From positions 62,001-126,000 of the forward strand of contig JACKAQ010000001.1 in assembly GCA_020634975.1 (NCBI GenBank): a stretch of 64,000 nt of DNA, written 5' to 3'. Below are positions 34,948 to 44,633 of this stretch, one piece after another; positions within the stretch are counted from its first letter, which is position 1, and every line of letters starts with the position of its first letter. The stretch is from JACKAQ01 sp020634975 [NCBI: Calditrichia bacterium] (GTDB taxonomy: Bacteria > Calditrichota > Calditrichia > RBG-13-44-9). A program made the position numbers and the translations under genes. The notes below the pieces were generated by a model, which had not been told where the DNA came from, did no database searches, and saw nothing but the letters and a program-made list of their open reading frames with translations.

Positions 34948-36135
34948 TTGTCAAAATTATGGGATAAAGGCGCAGAAATTGATGCGCGAATTGTCAATTT
35001 CACCGTTGGTGAAGATCCGATACTGGATTTGAAATTGATCAAATATGATTGTCAGGCTTCCGCAGCGCATGCCGAAATGCTCGGAAAGATTGGGATTTTA
35101 ACCGTACACGAAGTTACATCGTTAAAAAAAGCGTTGAAAGACATTGAAAATCTTGTAGAAAATGGCAAATTTGTTATTCAGAAAGAACAGGAAGACGGCC
35201 ACACCGCAATCGAAAATTACCTGACAGAACAACTCGGCGAAACAGGGCAAAAAATTCATACTGCCCGCTCCCGGAATGATCAGGTGCTAACCGCGCTTCG
35301 CCTCTATTACAAAGCAGAATTAGACGGAATTCTCACGTCCATAAAACAGTTGACAATTGCGATAAATAATATTTCTGCTGAAAACGGCGAAATTCCATTG
35401 CCCGGATTTACCCACACCCGAAAAGCCATGCCCGCATCAGTTGAAATGTGGTGCAGCGCATTTGTGGATTCGATGAAAGACAACCGCAGATTGTTGAAAT
35501 TTGCACGGAAACTGGTGGATCAAAATCCAATGGGAACTGGTGCAGGGTTTGGTATTCCGCTCGATATTGATCGTGAACTCACCACAGAAATAATGGGCTT
35601 TGCCCGCATTCAAAAAAATCCGATGTATGCACAAAACAGTCGCGGGAAATTTGAAAGCACCATATTACATGCCTTATCACAAGTAATGATCGATTTAAAC
35701 AAAATGGCAACAGACCTCATTTTCCTCAGTTTACCGGAATTTGGCTGTGTCGATTTACCGGAGGCGCTTTGCACCGGCAGTTCCATTATGCCGCAAAAGC
35801 AAAACCCGGATGTGCTCGAGTTGGTTCGAAGCTGCTATCACACGGTTCAGGCGAACGAAATAGAAATCAAATCGCGGGCGGCAAACCTCATATCCGGATA
35901 TCATCGCGATATGCAACTCTCCAAAGGTCCTGTGATGCGCTCATTTCAGATTACGCTGGATGCTCTGGAGATGATGACTTTGGTGATCGAAAAGTTGCGT
36001 ATCAATGAAGCCAATTGCCGTGCAGCAATGACTCCGGAACTTTACGCGACCGAGGCGGCGTATAATCTGGTAAAAAAAGGCATGCCTTTCCGCGAAGCGT
36101 ATCGCACAGTAGGTGCGAAATATCGAAAAAAATAG
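34948..36135 (+). CDS. argH: Argininosuccinate lyase, C-terminally short
   Basis: The enzyme cleaves argininosuccinate to arginine and fumarate. Visible are HTARSRNDQV near 107, the superfamily signature GSSIMPQKQNPD near 279 and the typical N-terminus SKLWDKG. The start is TTG at 34948 with AAGGA seven bases upstream; no ATG fits. At 395 residues it ends right after FREAYRTVGAKY, some 45-55 residues before most ArgH proteins, so the usual C-terminal tail is missing. Neither other frame continues the family sequence after the stop, so it is not a simple frameshift. The catalytic core appears complete. No other arginine gene is nearby; a lipoprotein gene follows after seven bases. Confidence 0.9.
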   Translation: MSKLWDKGAEIDARIVNFTVGEDPILDLKLIKYDCQASAAHAEMLGKIGILTVHEVTSLKKALKDIENLVENGKFVIQKEQEDGHTAIENYLTEQLGETGQKIHTARSRNDQVLTALRLYYKAELDGILTSIKQLTIAINNISAENGEIPLPGFTHTRKAMPASVEMWCSAFVDSMKDNRRLLKFARKLVDQNPMGTGAGFGIPLDIDRELTTEIMGFARIQKNPMYAQNSRGKFESTILHALSQVMIDLNKMATDLIFLSLPEFGCVDLPEALCTGSSIMPQKQNPDVLELVRSCYHTVQANEIEIKSRAANLISGYHRDMQLSKGPVMRSFQITLDALEMMTLVIEKLRINEANCRAAMTPELYATEAAYNLVKKGMPFREAYRTVGAKYRKK

Positions 36136-36142
36136 GGCTTTA

Positions 36143-36817
36143 ATGATTTCCAATTTATTGAAAAACAAAATGTTAGCTGTGTTTTTTTTAGCAATATTAT
36201 CCTGTGAGAAAAATCTGGATCCGGTCGTAAATTATCAATCCGCACGCTATCAGCTGGATTTTGTTTCGACCTGGAGCATGGCAACCCACCCAACCAATTA
36301 CCCCGCAAATGCACACTACTCCCCTATTTTTGGCGTCACTCACACAGCCGCAATCAGTTTGTGGAATCCCGGCGAGCTGGCTTCTGCAGGCATTGAAGAA
36401 ATGGCGGAATTGGGTGCAACGGATCTGTTAAATGAATTCGCGAAAACGCAACAATCGATGGAAAATATCGGTACTATTTTTATCGGCGAGCGATTGGATA
36501 CACCGATAAACTATTCGATAATTTTTGACATAGACGTGAGGTTTTCGCAAGTGACGGCGGTCAGTATGCTGGCACCCAGCCCGGATTGGTTCATTGGCGT
36601 TAGTGGACTGAATCTTTATGAAAACGGGAAATGGGTCGAGCAAATTTCCATCGATTTGCCGGTTTACGATGCCGGAACAGACAACGGGGCTGTCTATCGA
36701 TCAGCAAACGAGGATGCCAATCCAGCGATGCCAATTACATTATTGAGCGCTTCGCAAACTGATTTTTTGAACGGAACACCCACGATCGGCACTTTTATTT
36801 TTACCCGGATTGATTAA
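36143..36817 (+). CDS. Spondin-N domain lipoprotein
   Basis: The 224-residue protein starts with a lipoprotein signal (helix about 10-20, then ILSC with the lipid-anchored Cys near 21). The remainder matches the Spondin_N domain: YQLDFVSTWSMATHPTNYP, the central SPDWFIGVSGLNLYENGKW near 152 and IDLPVYDAGTDNG near 180, which in spondins hold the calcium and beta-sandwich core. Bacterial members are predicted surface or adhesion proteins of unknown partner. It begins seven bases after argH and is probably translated from the same transcript, though function appears unrelated. Confidence 0.82.
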   Translation: MISNLLKNKMLAVFFLAILSCEKNLDPVVNYQSARYQLDFVSTWSMATHPTNYPANAHYSPIFGVTHTAAISLWNPGELASAGIEEMAELGATDLLNEFAKTQQSMENIGTIFIGERLDTPINYSIIFDIDVRFSQVTAVSMLAPSPDWFIGVSGLNLYENGKWVEQISIDLPVYDAGTDNGAVYRSANEDANPAMPITLLSASQTDFLNGTPTIGTFIFTRID

Positions 36818-36881
36818 AAAAGTAAACAATAGAATCACAAAATAACTATCTTATAAACCATTAGAATTGAACAATTTACTT

Positions 36882-37706
36882 ATGAAAAATGACTTTGTAA
36901 TTGCCGCACTTTACAAATTTACGCCACTAAAAGACTATCTTGAAATACGCGAAAAATTATTCGACTTCTGTTCCGAAAACGGCGTATTTGGAACCATTTT
37001 GCTGGCAGAAGAAGGCATCAACGGGACCATTGCCGCAAACCGTGAAGGCATTGAGGCAACACTCGATTTTTTGCGAAAGATCCCCGGATTAGCGGATATT
37101 GAGCACAAAGAATCGCTGCACTCAGAAATGCCTTTTCAACGGCTGAAAATCAAATTGAAGCAGGAAATTGTGACAATGGGAATTCCCGGAATCAATCCGC
37201 CGGAAGAGGCCGGAACCTATGTTTCGCCGGAAGAATGGAATGCGCTGATCAGCGATCCAGATGTGCTGGTTATCGATACGCGCAATGATTACGAATTTCA
37301 GGTTGGCACATTTAAACGCGCCATCAATCCAAAAACCGGACATTTTACAGAATTTCCGGCATTTGTGGAGCAACAGCTCAATCCTTCCCGTCACAAAAAA
37401 GTTGCTATGTTTTGCACCGGCGGCATCCGCTGCGAAAAAGCAACGGCATTTATGCAACGCAAAGGATTCGAAAATGTGTATCACCTCCGTGGTGGAATTC
37501 TGAAATATCTGGAAGAAATACCGGAATCGGCCAGCCTTTGGGATGGCGAATGCTTTGTTTTTGACGAGCGCGTTACGGTCGATCACAAATTGCAGCGCGG
37601 TCAATACGCATTGTGTAAAGGCTGCGGAAATCCCGTGCGCCTGAGTTCAACTACAGAAAAAACATCCGATACGGTTTGCGAGGACTGCTCACGAAAGGAA
37701 GAATGA
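36882..37706 (+). CDS. trhO: tRNA uridine(34) 5-hydroxylase, rhodanese-like TrhO
   Basis: The 274-residue protein has the TrhO (YceA) layout: an N-terminal acylphosphatase-like domain (about 5-95, with [10 protein letters not shown]) and a rhodanese domain (about 110-220) with active-site loop [12 protein letters not shown], whose two Cys are characteristic. The C-terminus (about 245-270) carries CKGCGNPV...CEDC, a probable zinc site. TrhO oxygen-dependently hydroxylates U34 of tRNA to make ho5U. The start is the ATG at 36882; an in-frame TTG lies 15 bases upstream. It overlaps the next gene at its stop. Confidence 0.92.
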   Translation: MKNDFVIAALYKFTPLKDYLEIREKLFDFCSENGVFGTILLAEEGINGTIAANREGIEATLDFLRKIPGLADIEHKESLHSEMPFQRLKIKLKQEIVTMGIPGINPPEEAGTYVSPEEWNALISDPDVLVIDTRNDYEFQVGTFKRAINPKTGHFTEFPAFVEQQLNPSRHKKVAMFCTGGIRCEKATAFMQRKGFENVYHLRGGILKYLEEIPESASLWDGECFVFDERVTVDHKLQRGQYALCKGCGNPVRLSSTTEKTSDTVCEDCSRKEE

Positions 37707-38641
37707 TGAAAACACGGTATTCAGCAGCTACAAAAAATGTACTGATTTTTTTTATTTCACTATTCATTATCCTTTTGTTCAACAGCTGCCAAAGCGAACA
37801 AAAACAAGTAGATAGCGCATATATCGCAGAAATTAACGAATGGCATAAAGGCCGGATCGAGCGATTGACCCAACCTGACGGATGGCTAAGTTTGGCCGGA
37901 CTTTTCTGGTTAAAAGAGGGCTCCCAAACAATCGGTGCTGCGCCATCAAACGATATTGTTTTTCCCGAAAAAGCGCCAGCGGAAATTGGTGTAATAACGC
38001 TAACCGACGGTGAATTGCACATCAAAATTTTACCCGGCATCGATGTCAAATATGAAAATATGCCGGTTCAGGAAATGCGGTTGCAAAGCGATGCAGATGG
38101 CAAACCAACCAAACTCGAATCCGGTTCGCTGAACTGGTATATTATTAAACGGGGCGAAAAATATGCCATCCGCTTAAAAGACAGTCAGCACCAGAATATC
38201 GCTAATTTTACGGAAATTGAACGGTTTCCAGTAGATGATAAATGGCGGGTGACAGCTAGACTGATACCTTACGATCCACCAAAGTCGATTGAAATCCCAA
38301 ATATTTTGGGAACAATAGATACAACCCAATGTATCGGCACTTTGGAATTTCAGATTGACGGAAAGGCGTACCGGATAGACCCGGTTGGCGACATGGATGA
38401 CGACGAGTGGTTTCTGATTTTCGGCGATAAAACGAATGGCGAGATCACTTACGGCGCCGGCAGATTTTTATACGTTCCCCGACCGGATGAAAATGGCGAA
38501 ACAGTTATCGATTTTAACAAATCATATTGTCCGCCGTGCGCATTCACGGAATTTGCAACTTGTCCCCTGCCCCCCTCACAAAACCAGCTGGATTTGGCAA
38601 TTACAGCCGGTGAAAAAAATTATGAGCATGGCACACACTGA
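37706..38641 (+). CDS. DUF1684 lipoprotein
   Basis: The 311-residue protein begins with a lipoprotein signal (helix about 10-24, then LLFNSC) and continues with the DUF1684 domain: WHKGRIERLTQPDGWLSLAGLFWL near 45, the central FPVDDKWRVTARLIPYDPP near 175 and the C-terminal Cys-containing block DFNKSYCPPCAFTEFATCPLPP near 280. DUF1684 is widespread in Bacteroidota-like bacteria, and its function is not known. The repeated ATG-ATG at 37703/37706 overlaps the trhO stop, so translation is coupled. A strong terminator follows. Confidence 0.85.
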   Translation: MKTRYSAATKNVLIFFISLFIILLFNSCQSEQKQVDSAYIAEINEWHKGRIERLTQPDGWLSLAGLFWLKEGSQTIGAAPSNDIVFPEKAPAEIGVITLTDGELHIKILPGIDVKYENMPVQEMRLQSDADGKPTKLESGSLNWYIIKRGEKYAIRLKDSQHQNIANFTEIERFPVDDKWRVTARLIPYDPPKSIEIPNILGTIDTTQCIGTLEFQIDGKAYRIDPVGDMDDDEWFLIFGDKTNGEITYGAGRFLYVPRPDENGETVIDFNKSYCPPCAFTEFATCPLPPSQNQLDLAITAGEKNYEHGTH

Positions 38642-38662
38642 TTCTGAATCGAAATAAAACAA

Positions 38663-38689
38663 AAAAAGCCGGGCAAAACCCGGCTTTTT
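38663..38689. terminator. Bidirectional intrinsic terminator between converging operons
   Basis: AAAAAGCCGGG and CCCGGCTTTTT pair perfectly around a CAAAA loop. It closes the trhO transcript on one side and the epimerase operon on the other. Confidence 0.93.
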
Positions 38690-38710
38690 AATTTCATCAT
38701 TTTCAACTAT

Positions 38711-39664
38711 TTACGAAATAACAGCTTCGGTTTCGTAAGCCTCTTTATACCATGCAACCGTTCTCTTCAAGCCTTCCTCAAACAGCACACTCGGCTCATA
38801 TTTGAGATGCGTTTTCAATCGCTCGATATCTGCGAAAGAATGTTTGATATCACCGGCACGCGGTTCCGTACGAATCGCTTCGACGTTGGTGCCGAGAATT
38901 TCGTTGATCATCACAACTAATTCATTCAGTGTGGTGCGCTGGTGAACAGCGGAATTCATTACGATGCCGGGCGGGCAATCGGCTTCCGTTGCGCGAATAT
39001 TTACTTCGATGGTGTTCTGGATGTAGGTAAAATCACGGCTTTGCTCGCCATCGCCATAAATGACGGGCTGTTTACCATTCAGAATGGCTTTGATAAATTT
39101 GGGGATCACTGCGGAATATTGTGAATCCGGGTTTTGCTTCGGACCAAACACATTGAAGTAACGCAGCGCAACCGTGTGCAAGCCGTAAATATTGGCGAAA
39201 ACCTGGCAATATTTTTCCGCTGCCAATTTGGAAACGGCATACGGCGAGAGTGGGTTGGGCGTCATATCTTCCTGTTTTGGCAGACTCGGACTGTCCCCGT
39301 AAATTGATGAAGATGAGGCATAGACCACACGTTTCACTTTGGCGTCGCGGGCGGCGTAAAGCACATTCAGCGTGCCGTTTACACCGGCTTCGTTGGATGC
39401 GATCGGATCGCTGATGGAGCGCGGCACGGAGGGTAACGCAGCCTGATGCAACACGAAATCCATCCCGTCCACGGCTTCGCGAACGTTGTGATAGCTGCGA
39501 ATATCGCCGTCCATAATTTCAATTTGATTGGCAATTGAAGCCAGATTTTCCCGGCTGCCGGTGGAAAAATTATCTAAAATTCTGACTTTGTGACCGCGTT
39601 TGACCAATTCTTCCGCGATATTCGATCCAATAAATCCGGCTCCGCCGGTTATCAAATAGTTCAT
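38711..39664 (-). CDS. NAD-dependent nucleotide-sugar epimerase (extended SDR)
   Basis: At 317 residues it has the Rossmann motif GGAGFIGSN (residues 7-15), the catalytic Ser in SSSSIYGD near 120 and the YxxxK pair in YAVSK near 147. The sequence RYFNVFGPKQNPDSQYSAVIPKF resembles the UDP-GlcNAc/UDP-galactose 4-epimerase branch (GalE, WbpP). It would supply a galacto-configured sugar nucleotide for the surface glycan made by the neighbouring minus-strand genes. It lies 35 bases after the antiterminator and ends at a strong terminator. The exact sugar is inferred. Confidence 0.9.
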   Translation of the reverse strand: MNYLITGGAGFIGSNIAEELVKRGHKVRILDNFSTGSRENLASIANQIEIMDGDIRSYHNVREAVDGMDFVLHQAALPSVPRSISDPIASNEAGVNGTLNVLYAARDAKVKRVVYASSSSIYGDSPSLPKQEDMTPNPLSPYAVSKLAAEKYCQVFANIYGLHTVALRYFNVFGPKQNPDSQYSAVIPKFIKAILNGKQPVIYGDGEQSRDFTYIQNTIEVNIRATEADCPPGIVMNSAVHQRTTLNELVVMINEILGTNVEAIRTEPRAGDIKHSFADIERLKTHLKYEPSVLFEEGLKRTVAWYKEAYETEAVIS

Positions 39665-39699
39665 CCTGATACCTCTTCGACACGTTTACGATTTGCTGT

Positions 39700-40221
39700 T
39701 TACGAAATTTCCTTAATTTTCTCAATTTCCTGGGCGGTTAATTTGCGGACATTCATCCGGTCGACCACAAAACTGGTGGATTGAAAAATGCCGTCTACCA
39801 AAATGGCGACACGCCATTCGCCCCGCATTTCCCGCAGATATCCGCAAATTCCGGCGAGTGAACCTTCTTTAACTTCAACATAATCACCCACTTTCAGATA
39901 CTGCTCAGGTTTTAATGTATCGGTATTTTCGATCAATCGCTTTAGCTGATCAATCTGCCAATCCGGAATTGACGCGGGTTCGCCGCCGAATCCAATCATT
40001 TTTACCACACCGTGGGTTTGAAGTGCAAAAATTTTATCTTTCAATTCCATATTCACAAAAACATAGCTGTTAAACAGCGGCGCTTCCACCCATTTCCGGC
40101 GGTCTTTCCACTGACGCAACTCTTTTGTGATTGGTAAAAATGATGTTATCCTTTTCTCCTGCAGCAATTCAAAAACTTTTTTCTCATGTCTTGGGCGCGT
40201 ATATAGCGCATACCAGGGCAT
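39700..40221 (-). CDS. NusG-paralogue antiterminator (UpxY/RfaH-like)
   Basis: The 173-residue protein has an N-terminal NusG domain (about 1-105: WYALYTRPRHEKKV, the hydrophobic FNSYVFVNM that binds RNA polymerase) and a C-terminal KOW domain (about 115-170: VGDYVEVKEGSLAGICGYL). Lacking the features of housekeeping NusG, it belongs with UpxY/RfaH/LoaP-type factors that load at the start of long polysaccharide operons. It usually heads such operons; here it follows the 4.2 kb glycosyltransferase gene after 162 bases and precedes one epimerase gene, so it may act on itself or on another locus such as the exporter operon. Confidence 0.9.
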   Translation of the reverse strand: MPWYALYTRPRHEKKVFELLQEKRITSFLPITKELRQWKDRRKWVEAPLFNSYVFVNMELKDKIFALQTHGVVKMIGFGGEPASIPDWQIDQLKRLIENTDTLKPEQYLKVGDYVEVKEGSLAGICGYLREMRGEWRVAILVDGIFQSTSFVVDRMNVRKLTAQEIEKIKEIS

Positions 40222-40383
40222 TTATTGCTCCCTTCCTTACACATTCGTGTGATATCCGTTTTTTGTTTTGCTGCATATTTAGTCGATATTTTATGGCTAA
40301 TCAAGCCAAAAATTAATCACTTTTAACCGCCTCCATTTGACCCATCGCAATTAATAGGGCTGTTGGAAATAAAAAGTCGCTAT

Positions 40384-43300
40384 TTACTCGGTAGCATTCA
40401 TCGCTTCCTGAACAGAATTTAGCCATTCGTTCAACTGCGTGTGTTGGGGATTATATTGCCGGGCCTGATCCAACAAGTCATACGCCGACTGCAAATGACC
40501 AGCTTCCACATATAACGATGCCAGTTTTTCATAAGATTCCGGATCTGACGGGCAGGATTTGATCAACTGCAACAGCAAATGAATGCCTTCATCAAACCGT
40601 TCTGCCGAAAGACAGGCATCCGCCAGATTTTTTTGATAATCCACAACATTTGGCGCAATTGCTACCGCTTTTTGGAACGCAACAATCGCATCGGTAATCG
40701 CGCTGTTTTGCCAATGCATCATTCCCAACGCATTAAACGCCTCGTGATCGGTTGGATTGGCAACCACATATTTTTGAAGAAGCGCAAACATTTCGGCAAA
40801 TTTTTCCTGCGCAGCCAGCAATTTTTCCAGCTTTTCGGCGATAGTTTTGTTGCCCGGCGAAAGCTCGAACGCGCGATACAGCACGCTTTCAGCTGCATCA
40901 GTTTCATTCAAATGTAACCGCCAATCGGCTTCTTCCAGCAAAATATCGATCAGCAGTTGTTCCGGCCGTTGCAGGTCTTTCCATTTATCGAGAAAAATTT
41001 GCCGGTTTTCTTCCAACGATTTTAAGTAATTGATATTATTTGCTTTAAAACTACTGTTTCCATGATGGTGAATAAACACATCTCTGGCAATCGCCAGTTT
41101 AAAACCCGCATGGCTGGCGCGCAGCGAATAATCGTCATCTTCGTAATTGCCTTTGCCGAACCGCAGGTCCAGCACGCCAATTTCCTCAACAACCGCACGG
41201 CTAACGACCAGACAAAATCCCACCAATCGATGAACATATTGCACTTTGCCGTCAAATAATTTGGCGTAATTGATGGCGAAATTCTGTAATTCCACATCTG
41301 TTTGATAGCTGACGCCGCGCTCCAGTTGGGCCCCGGCAACATAGTTGCTCATCGGACCAACCAACCCCACAGATTCGTCATTTTGAAACGGGCGCAACAA
41401 TCGCTCCAACCAGCCTTCGGTAACAATGGTGTCGTTGTTCAACAGAACGATATATTCACCGGTTGCCAACCGAATACCCTGATTATTACCACCGGCAAAA
41501 CCTTTGTTTTCCGTGTTCAACATAATTTTGTGATGTTTAATTTTCCGCTGCCAATTGCGCAGAAATTTGGGTGTGCCATCCGTCGAGGCGTTATCCACCA
41601 CAACCACTTCGTATGGTTTACGGGTAAATTTCGCGACGCTGGCGAGGCAAGGTTTGGTTTTATCCAATTGATTGTATGTTAAAATGACAATCGAAACGAG
41701 CGGGTTTTTCTTCGTTGATAAAGCGGATTGCACCGTTTTGGGCAAAACATACGGCTGAACATGGAAATCTGCGGTTTTCACCGGATGCGCGCCCGCGGTT
41801 ACGATATAATCCGGCGCAACTACATTTAGCCAGCGTTGGTGCAACCGGCGAACATTCTCGTTCACTTTCGCGAAACGTTCCGGGCCGCTTTGCGATTCGT
41901 GATGAACCAACACACTCTTCGGTTGATACACCAGTTTCCACCCGCGCATCCGCAATTTGAAGCACAAGTCAACATCTTCGTACCCATTCCAAAAGCCTTC
42001 GTCAAACCCATCGACCAGTTGAAAAGCCGATTTGCGAACCATCAAGCTGGCGGCAGTGAGCGCGGTATATTCCATCAAAATATTCGCGTATGCATCACTA
42101 TTGGGTTGTTTGTAATAATCGTGATACAGCGCCAGCGGATCGCCGCTTTTGCGATCATCCACCGCGACAACGCCGGCGTGTTGCAACGTGCCATCCGGGA
42201 ACAGCAATTTGCTGCCAACTGCGGCGACATCGATATCGGCATCCAGAATTTCAGCCAGATGATCCAGCCAGCCAACTTTCGGCTCCGTATCGTTATTTAA
42301 AAAATAGAGATATTTGCCCGCAGCAGCCTTTGCGCCGATGTTACACGCCTGCGAAAAACCGAGATTTTCCCGATTCCGGATCACCCGTATGTGCGGATGC
42401 TGTTTTACAACCTCATCCAGATATTGCGGCGTTTCATCGGTTGAGCCGTTATCGACCAGAATAATTTCGAAAGTTGTGTTTTCCTGAGGCAATGAGAATA
42501 TGGTCTGAATGCAGTTTTTTGTGAACGCTATTCTGTTAAACAGTGGAATAACGATCGATACATCCGGGCTATCTGTTTCGTTGCCACAATTTACGTTGGC
42601 TGTCTGCGCATTTCCGAGCGCATTTGCTTTTGCCGCAACTGCTTCCGGGACATTCGGTAAAATTGCAATTTCCCCGACCAATTTTTTGCATTCTGCAGCG
42701 GCACCGTTTTTGGCATACGATTCCGCCAGCCAAAACATGATTTCCGGCTGATTCGGCATTAATGCGAGCGCGGTTTTGTATGCGTCTATCGCGCGATCGT
42801 GCTGTTCAACCCGCGTAAAATACCTGCCCTGAATGCACAGTGCTTCGGTTTTTTGTTGTTTTCCGGTAGAATTTTCAACATACAGTTGGATTGCTTCCAG
42901 CGATTTTTCGGATTCGCCGGATTGAAACAGACACTCCGCAGTTTGTAAATATGCCGGTGCGAATTCCGGAACCAGTTGCGATATTTCGCCAAGCATCACT
43001 AATGCTTTACTTAAATCGCCGCCATCTTTTGCGATCAGCGCCGCCCGATACATCGGACGGAACGCATATGGCAAATCGATGTGGCTGTATTTCATTTTTT
43101 GGAGAATATGTTGATAATTTTCAGAATCGTCATCCGGCGAAAAATATCGCTGTAACAACTGGATCCCATCGGTATTTTTCCCGGCGTAAAACAGCATATC
43201 CGCATCGGAAAGCACACCCAATTCCCGGTAAAAGTTGAAATCGGTGACAAAACTTTCGGATGTTTCGGTAAACGCATCTGGAAAATCGCCATTTTTGGCT

Positions 43301-44619
43301 TTCTGAACAACCGTCAAAATCAGCCTGCGAACCCGCGATTCGGAGAAATGCGTTTTATACAAAGCGTTCACTTGTTTGCCAAACTGGTTGCGAAGTTTCG
43401 GTTCGCAAATAAATTGCGTTGCCAGCTCCAGCAATTCTTGTTCATTGGAAACAACCGGGTATCCTTCCGGTAAACCCTGTATTTCCGTATTTTCCTGGCT
43501 TTGCGGGAAATCGATGACAATCGTAGGCAGTCCGATTTTGAAAGCATCGTTGCGAACCATTCCCCCTTTGTATGGAAATCCTTCAATCAAAAAATCCGCC
43601 GATTGATAATACGGCACCAGATTTTTCTGAAGGTTGGAAATGTGAAAACGATCTTCAACGCCGCTGCCTTTTATGTATTTATCAAAATGCTCTTTGCCGC
43701 TGCTCACGACCAGTAAATGATGATGCTCGCGGTTTTGCCGCAGTAATTTTACGATCGAATCGCAATACGACCACGCCGATCCTAATATCTTGTAAGTCGT
43801 TGTTACAGATAAAGATAGCGTCGATTTTTTGGGGATATCGTACAATTCCTCCAACTGGGTTCGGTTGGATTTTTTCTCACCCGGTTTGTATTCCAATTGG
43901 GATGTCAACGGGATCAGGCAAGCGCTGTTTACACCGCGATACTTTTGGGAATAATAAGCGCCGAGCCGGCGAAACTCCACCACTGTATCCGCAACGCGGC
44001 TGCCCAGCCAAAACAGGTGATCCGCGTGATTGACAAAAATAATCGGGATTTTGCCTTTGAATAAATTACAAACCGCGACCGAAATGGTGTCCTGCGGATT
44101 GATGACCAGTACAATCAATTTCGGCTGTACACGTTGGACAAACGCATGCAACTCATGAAATCGACCGACAAAGGTAGGTTTGGAGGCGTATTCCACACAA
44201 TTTTTATCGCCAACCAATTCGCACATTTCTGCTTTTGTGAACTGCGAATGAATCATTTCCGTGCTGAAAAACGCGGTTTTTTGCCCGTCACCGGTGAGTA
44301 TGCTAATCCATTGCCGGATCATTTCCGAATGCCCGCCCATGTGCGCGATGGTTGTGGCAAGCACCAACACATCGGTTTGTTCAGCATTTTCTGATTCAAA
44401 ATATGGTGTCGCATCGGATTTTTGGATGCCTTTTGCGCAATCCGACAGCATTTTTTCCAACTCGTCATCTGCAAATTTGCCCGGCATTTTTTCGTAAGCA
44501 GCAATGCCCGCACCGGCGATATTGTTCAGCACGGTTTCGTAATCACGTTTGGCCAACGCTTTTCGGGCCTGTTGCTTCAGGTCGTTGAATCGTTCATTGG
44601 TAAGTTTCAGATTTTCCAT
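40384..44619 (-). CDS. Multi-module glycosyltransferase: GT-B module, TPRs, two GT2 modules, TPRs
   Basis: The 1411 residues split into an N-terminal GT-B-like module (about 75-455, with VLATTIAHMGGHSE and the donor-site-like EGFPYKGGMVRNDAFKIGLP), TPR repeats (about 530-665), a first GT2 domain (about 684-930: VSIVIPLFN, NND in YFLNNDTEP, then GYEDVDLCFKLR), a second GT2 domain (about 971-1200: VSIVILTYN, VLLNNDTIV, GNYEDDDYSLR) and C-terminal TPRs (about 1225-1400). Both GT2 modules keep the metal-binding Asp and the ED acceptor-base region, so both look active. No membrane helices, so it is a cytoplasmic assembly-line transferase building several linkages of a glycan. It sits 14 bases after the FdtB-like gene. 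Confidence 0.88.
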   Translation of the reverse strand: MENLKLTNERFNDLKQQARKALAKRDYETVLNNIAGAGIAAYEKMPGKFADDELEKMLSDCAKGIQKSDATPYFESENAEQTDVLVLATTIAHMGGHSEMIRQWISILTGDGQKTAFFSTEMIHSQFTKAEMCELVGDKNCVEYASKPTFVGRFHELHAFVQRVQPKLIVLVINPQDTISVAVCNLFKGKIPIIFVNHADHLFWLGSRVADTVVEFRRLGAYYSQKYRGVNSACLIPLTSQLEYKPGEKKSNRTQLEELYDIPKKSTLSLSVTTTYKILGSAWSYCDSIVKLLRQNREHHHLLVVSSGKEHFDKYIKGSGVEDRFHISNLQKNLVPYYQSADFLIEGFPYKGGMVRNDAFKIGLPTIVIDFPQSQENTEIQGLPEGYPVVSNEQELLELATQFICEPKLRNQFGKQVNALYKTHFSESRVRRLILTVVQKAKNGDFPDAFTETSESFVTDFNFYRELGVLSDADMLFYAGKNTDGIQLLQRYFSPDDDSENYQHILQKMKYSHIDLPYAFRPMYRAALIAKDGGDLSKALVMLGEISQLVPEFAPAYLQTAECLFQSGESEKSLEAIQLYVENSTGKQQKTEALCIQGRYFTRVEQHDRAIDAYKTALALMPNQPEIMFWLAESYAKNGAAAECKKLVGEIAILPNVPEAVAAKANALGNAQTANVNCGNETDSPDVSIVIPLFNRIAFTKNCIQTIFSLPQENTTFEIILVDNGSTDETPQYLDEVVKQHPHIRVIRNRENLGFSQACNIGAKAAAGKYLYFLNNDTEPKVGWLDHLAEILDADIDVAAVGSKLLFPDGTLQHAGVVAVDDRKSGDPLALYHDYYKQPNSDAYANILMEYTALTAASLMVRKSAFQLVDGFDEGFWNGYEDVDLCFKLRMRGWKLVYQPKSVLVHHESQSGPERFAKVNENVRRLHQRWLNVVAPDYIVTAGAHPVKTADFHVQPYVLPKTVQSALSTKKNPLVSIVILTYNQLDKTKPCLASVAKFTRKPYEVVVVDNASTDGTPKFLRNWQRKIKHHKIMLNTENKGFAGGNNQGIRLATGEYIVLLNNDTIVTEGWLERLLRPFQNDESVGLVGPMSNYVAGAQLERGVSYQTDVELQNFAINYAKLFDGKVQYVHRLVGFCLVVSRAVVEEIGVLDLRFGKGNYEDDDYSLRASHAGFKLAIARDVFIHHHGNSSFKANNINYLKSLEENRQIFLDKWKDLQRPEQLLIDILLEEADWRLHLNETDAAESVLYRAFELSPGNKTIAEKLEKLLAAQEKFAEMFALLQKYVVANPTDHEAFNALGMMHWQNSAITDAIVAFQKAVAIAPNVVDYQKNLADACLSAERFDEGIHLLLQLIKSCPSDPESYEKLASLYVEAGHLQSAYDLLDQARQYNPQHTQLNEWLNSVQEAMNATE

Positions 44620-44633
44620 CGCTGTTTCCTTTT

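Noticed and set aside
34948-36135. Loss of a catalytic Lys in the ArgH signature (MPQKQNPD instead of MPQKKNPD)
   Set aside because: By comparison with FumC (GSSIMPGKVN) the superfamily Lys is the first of the pair, which is kept; the changed one is not the conserved position.
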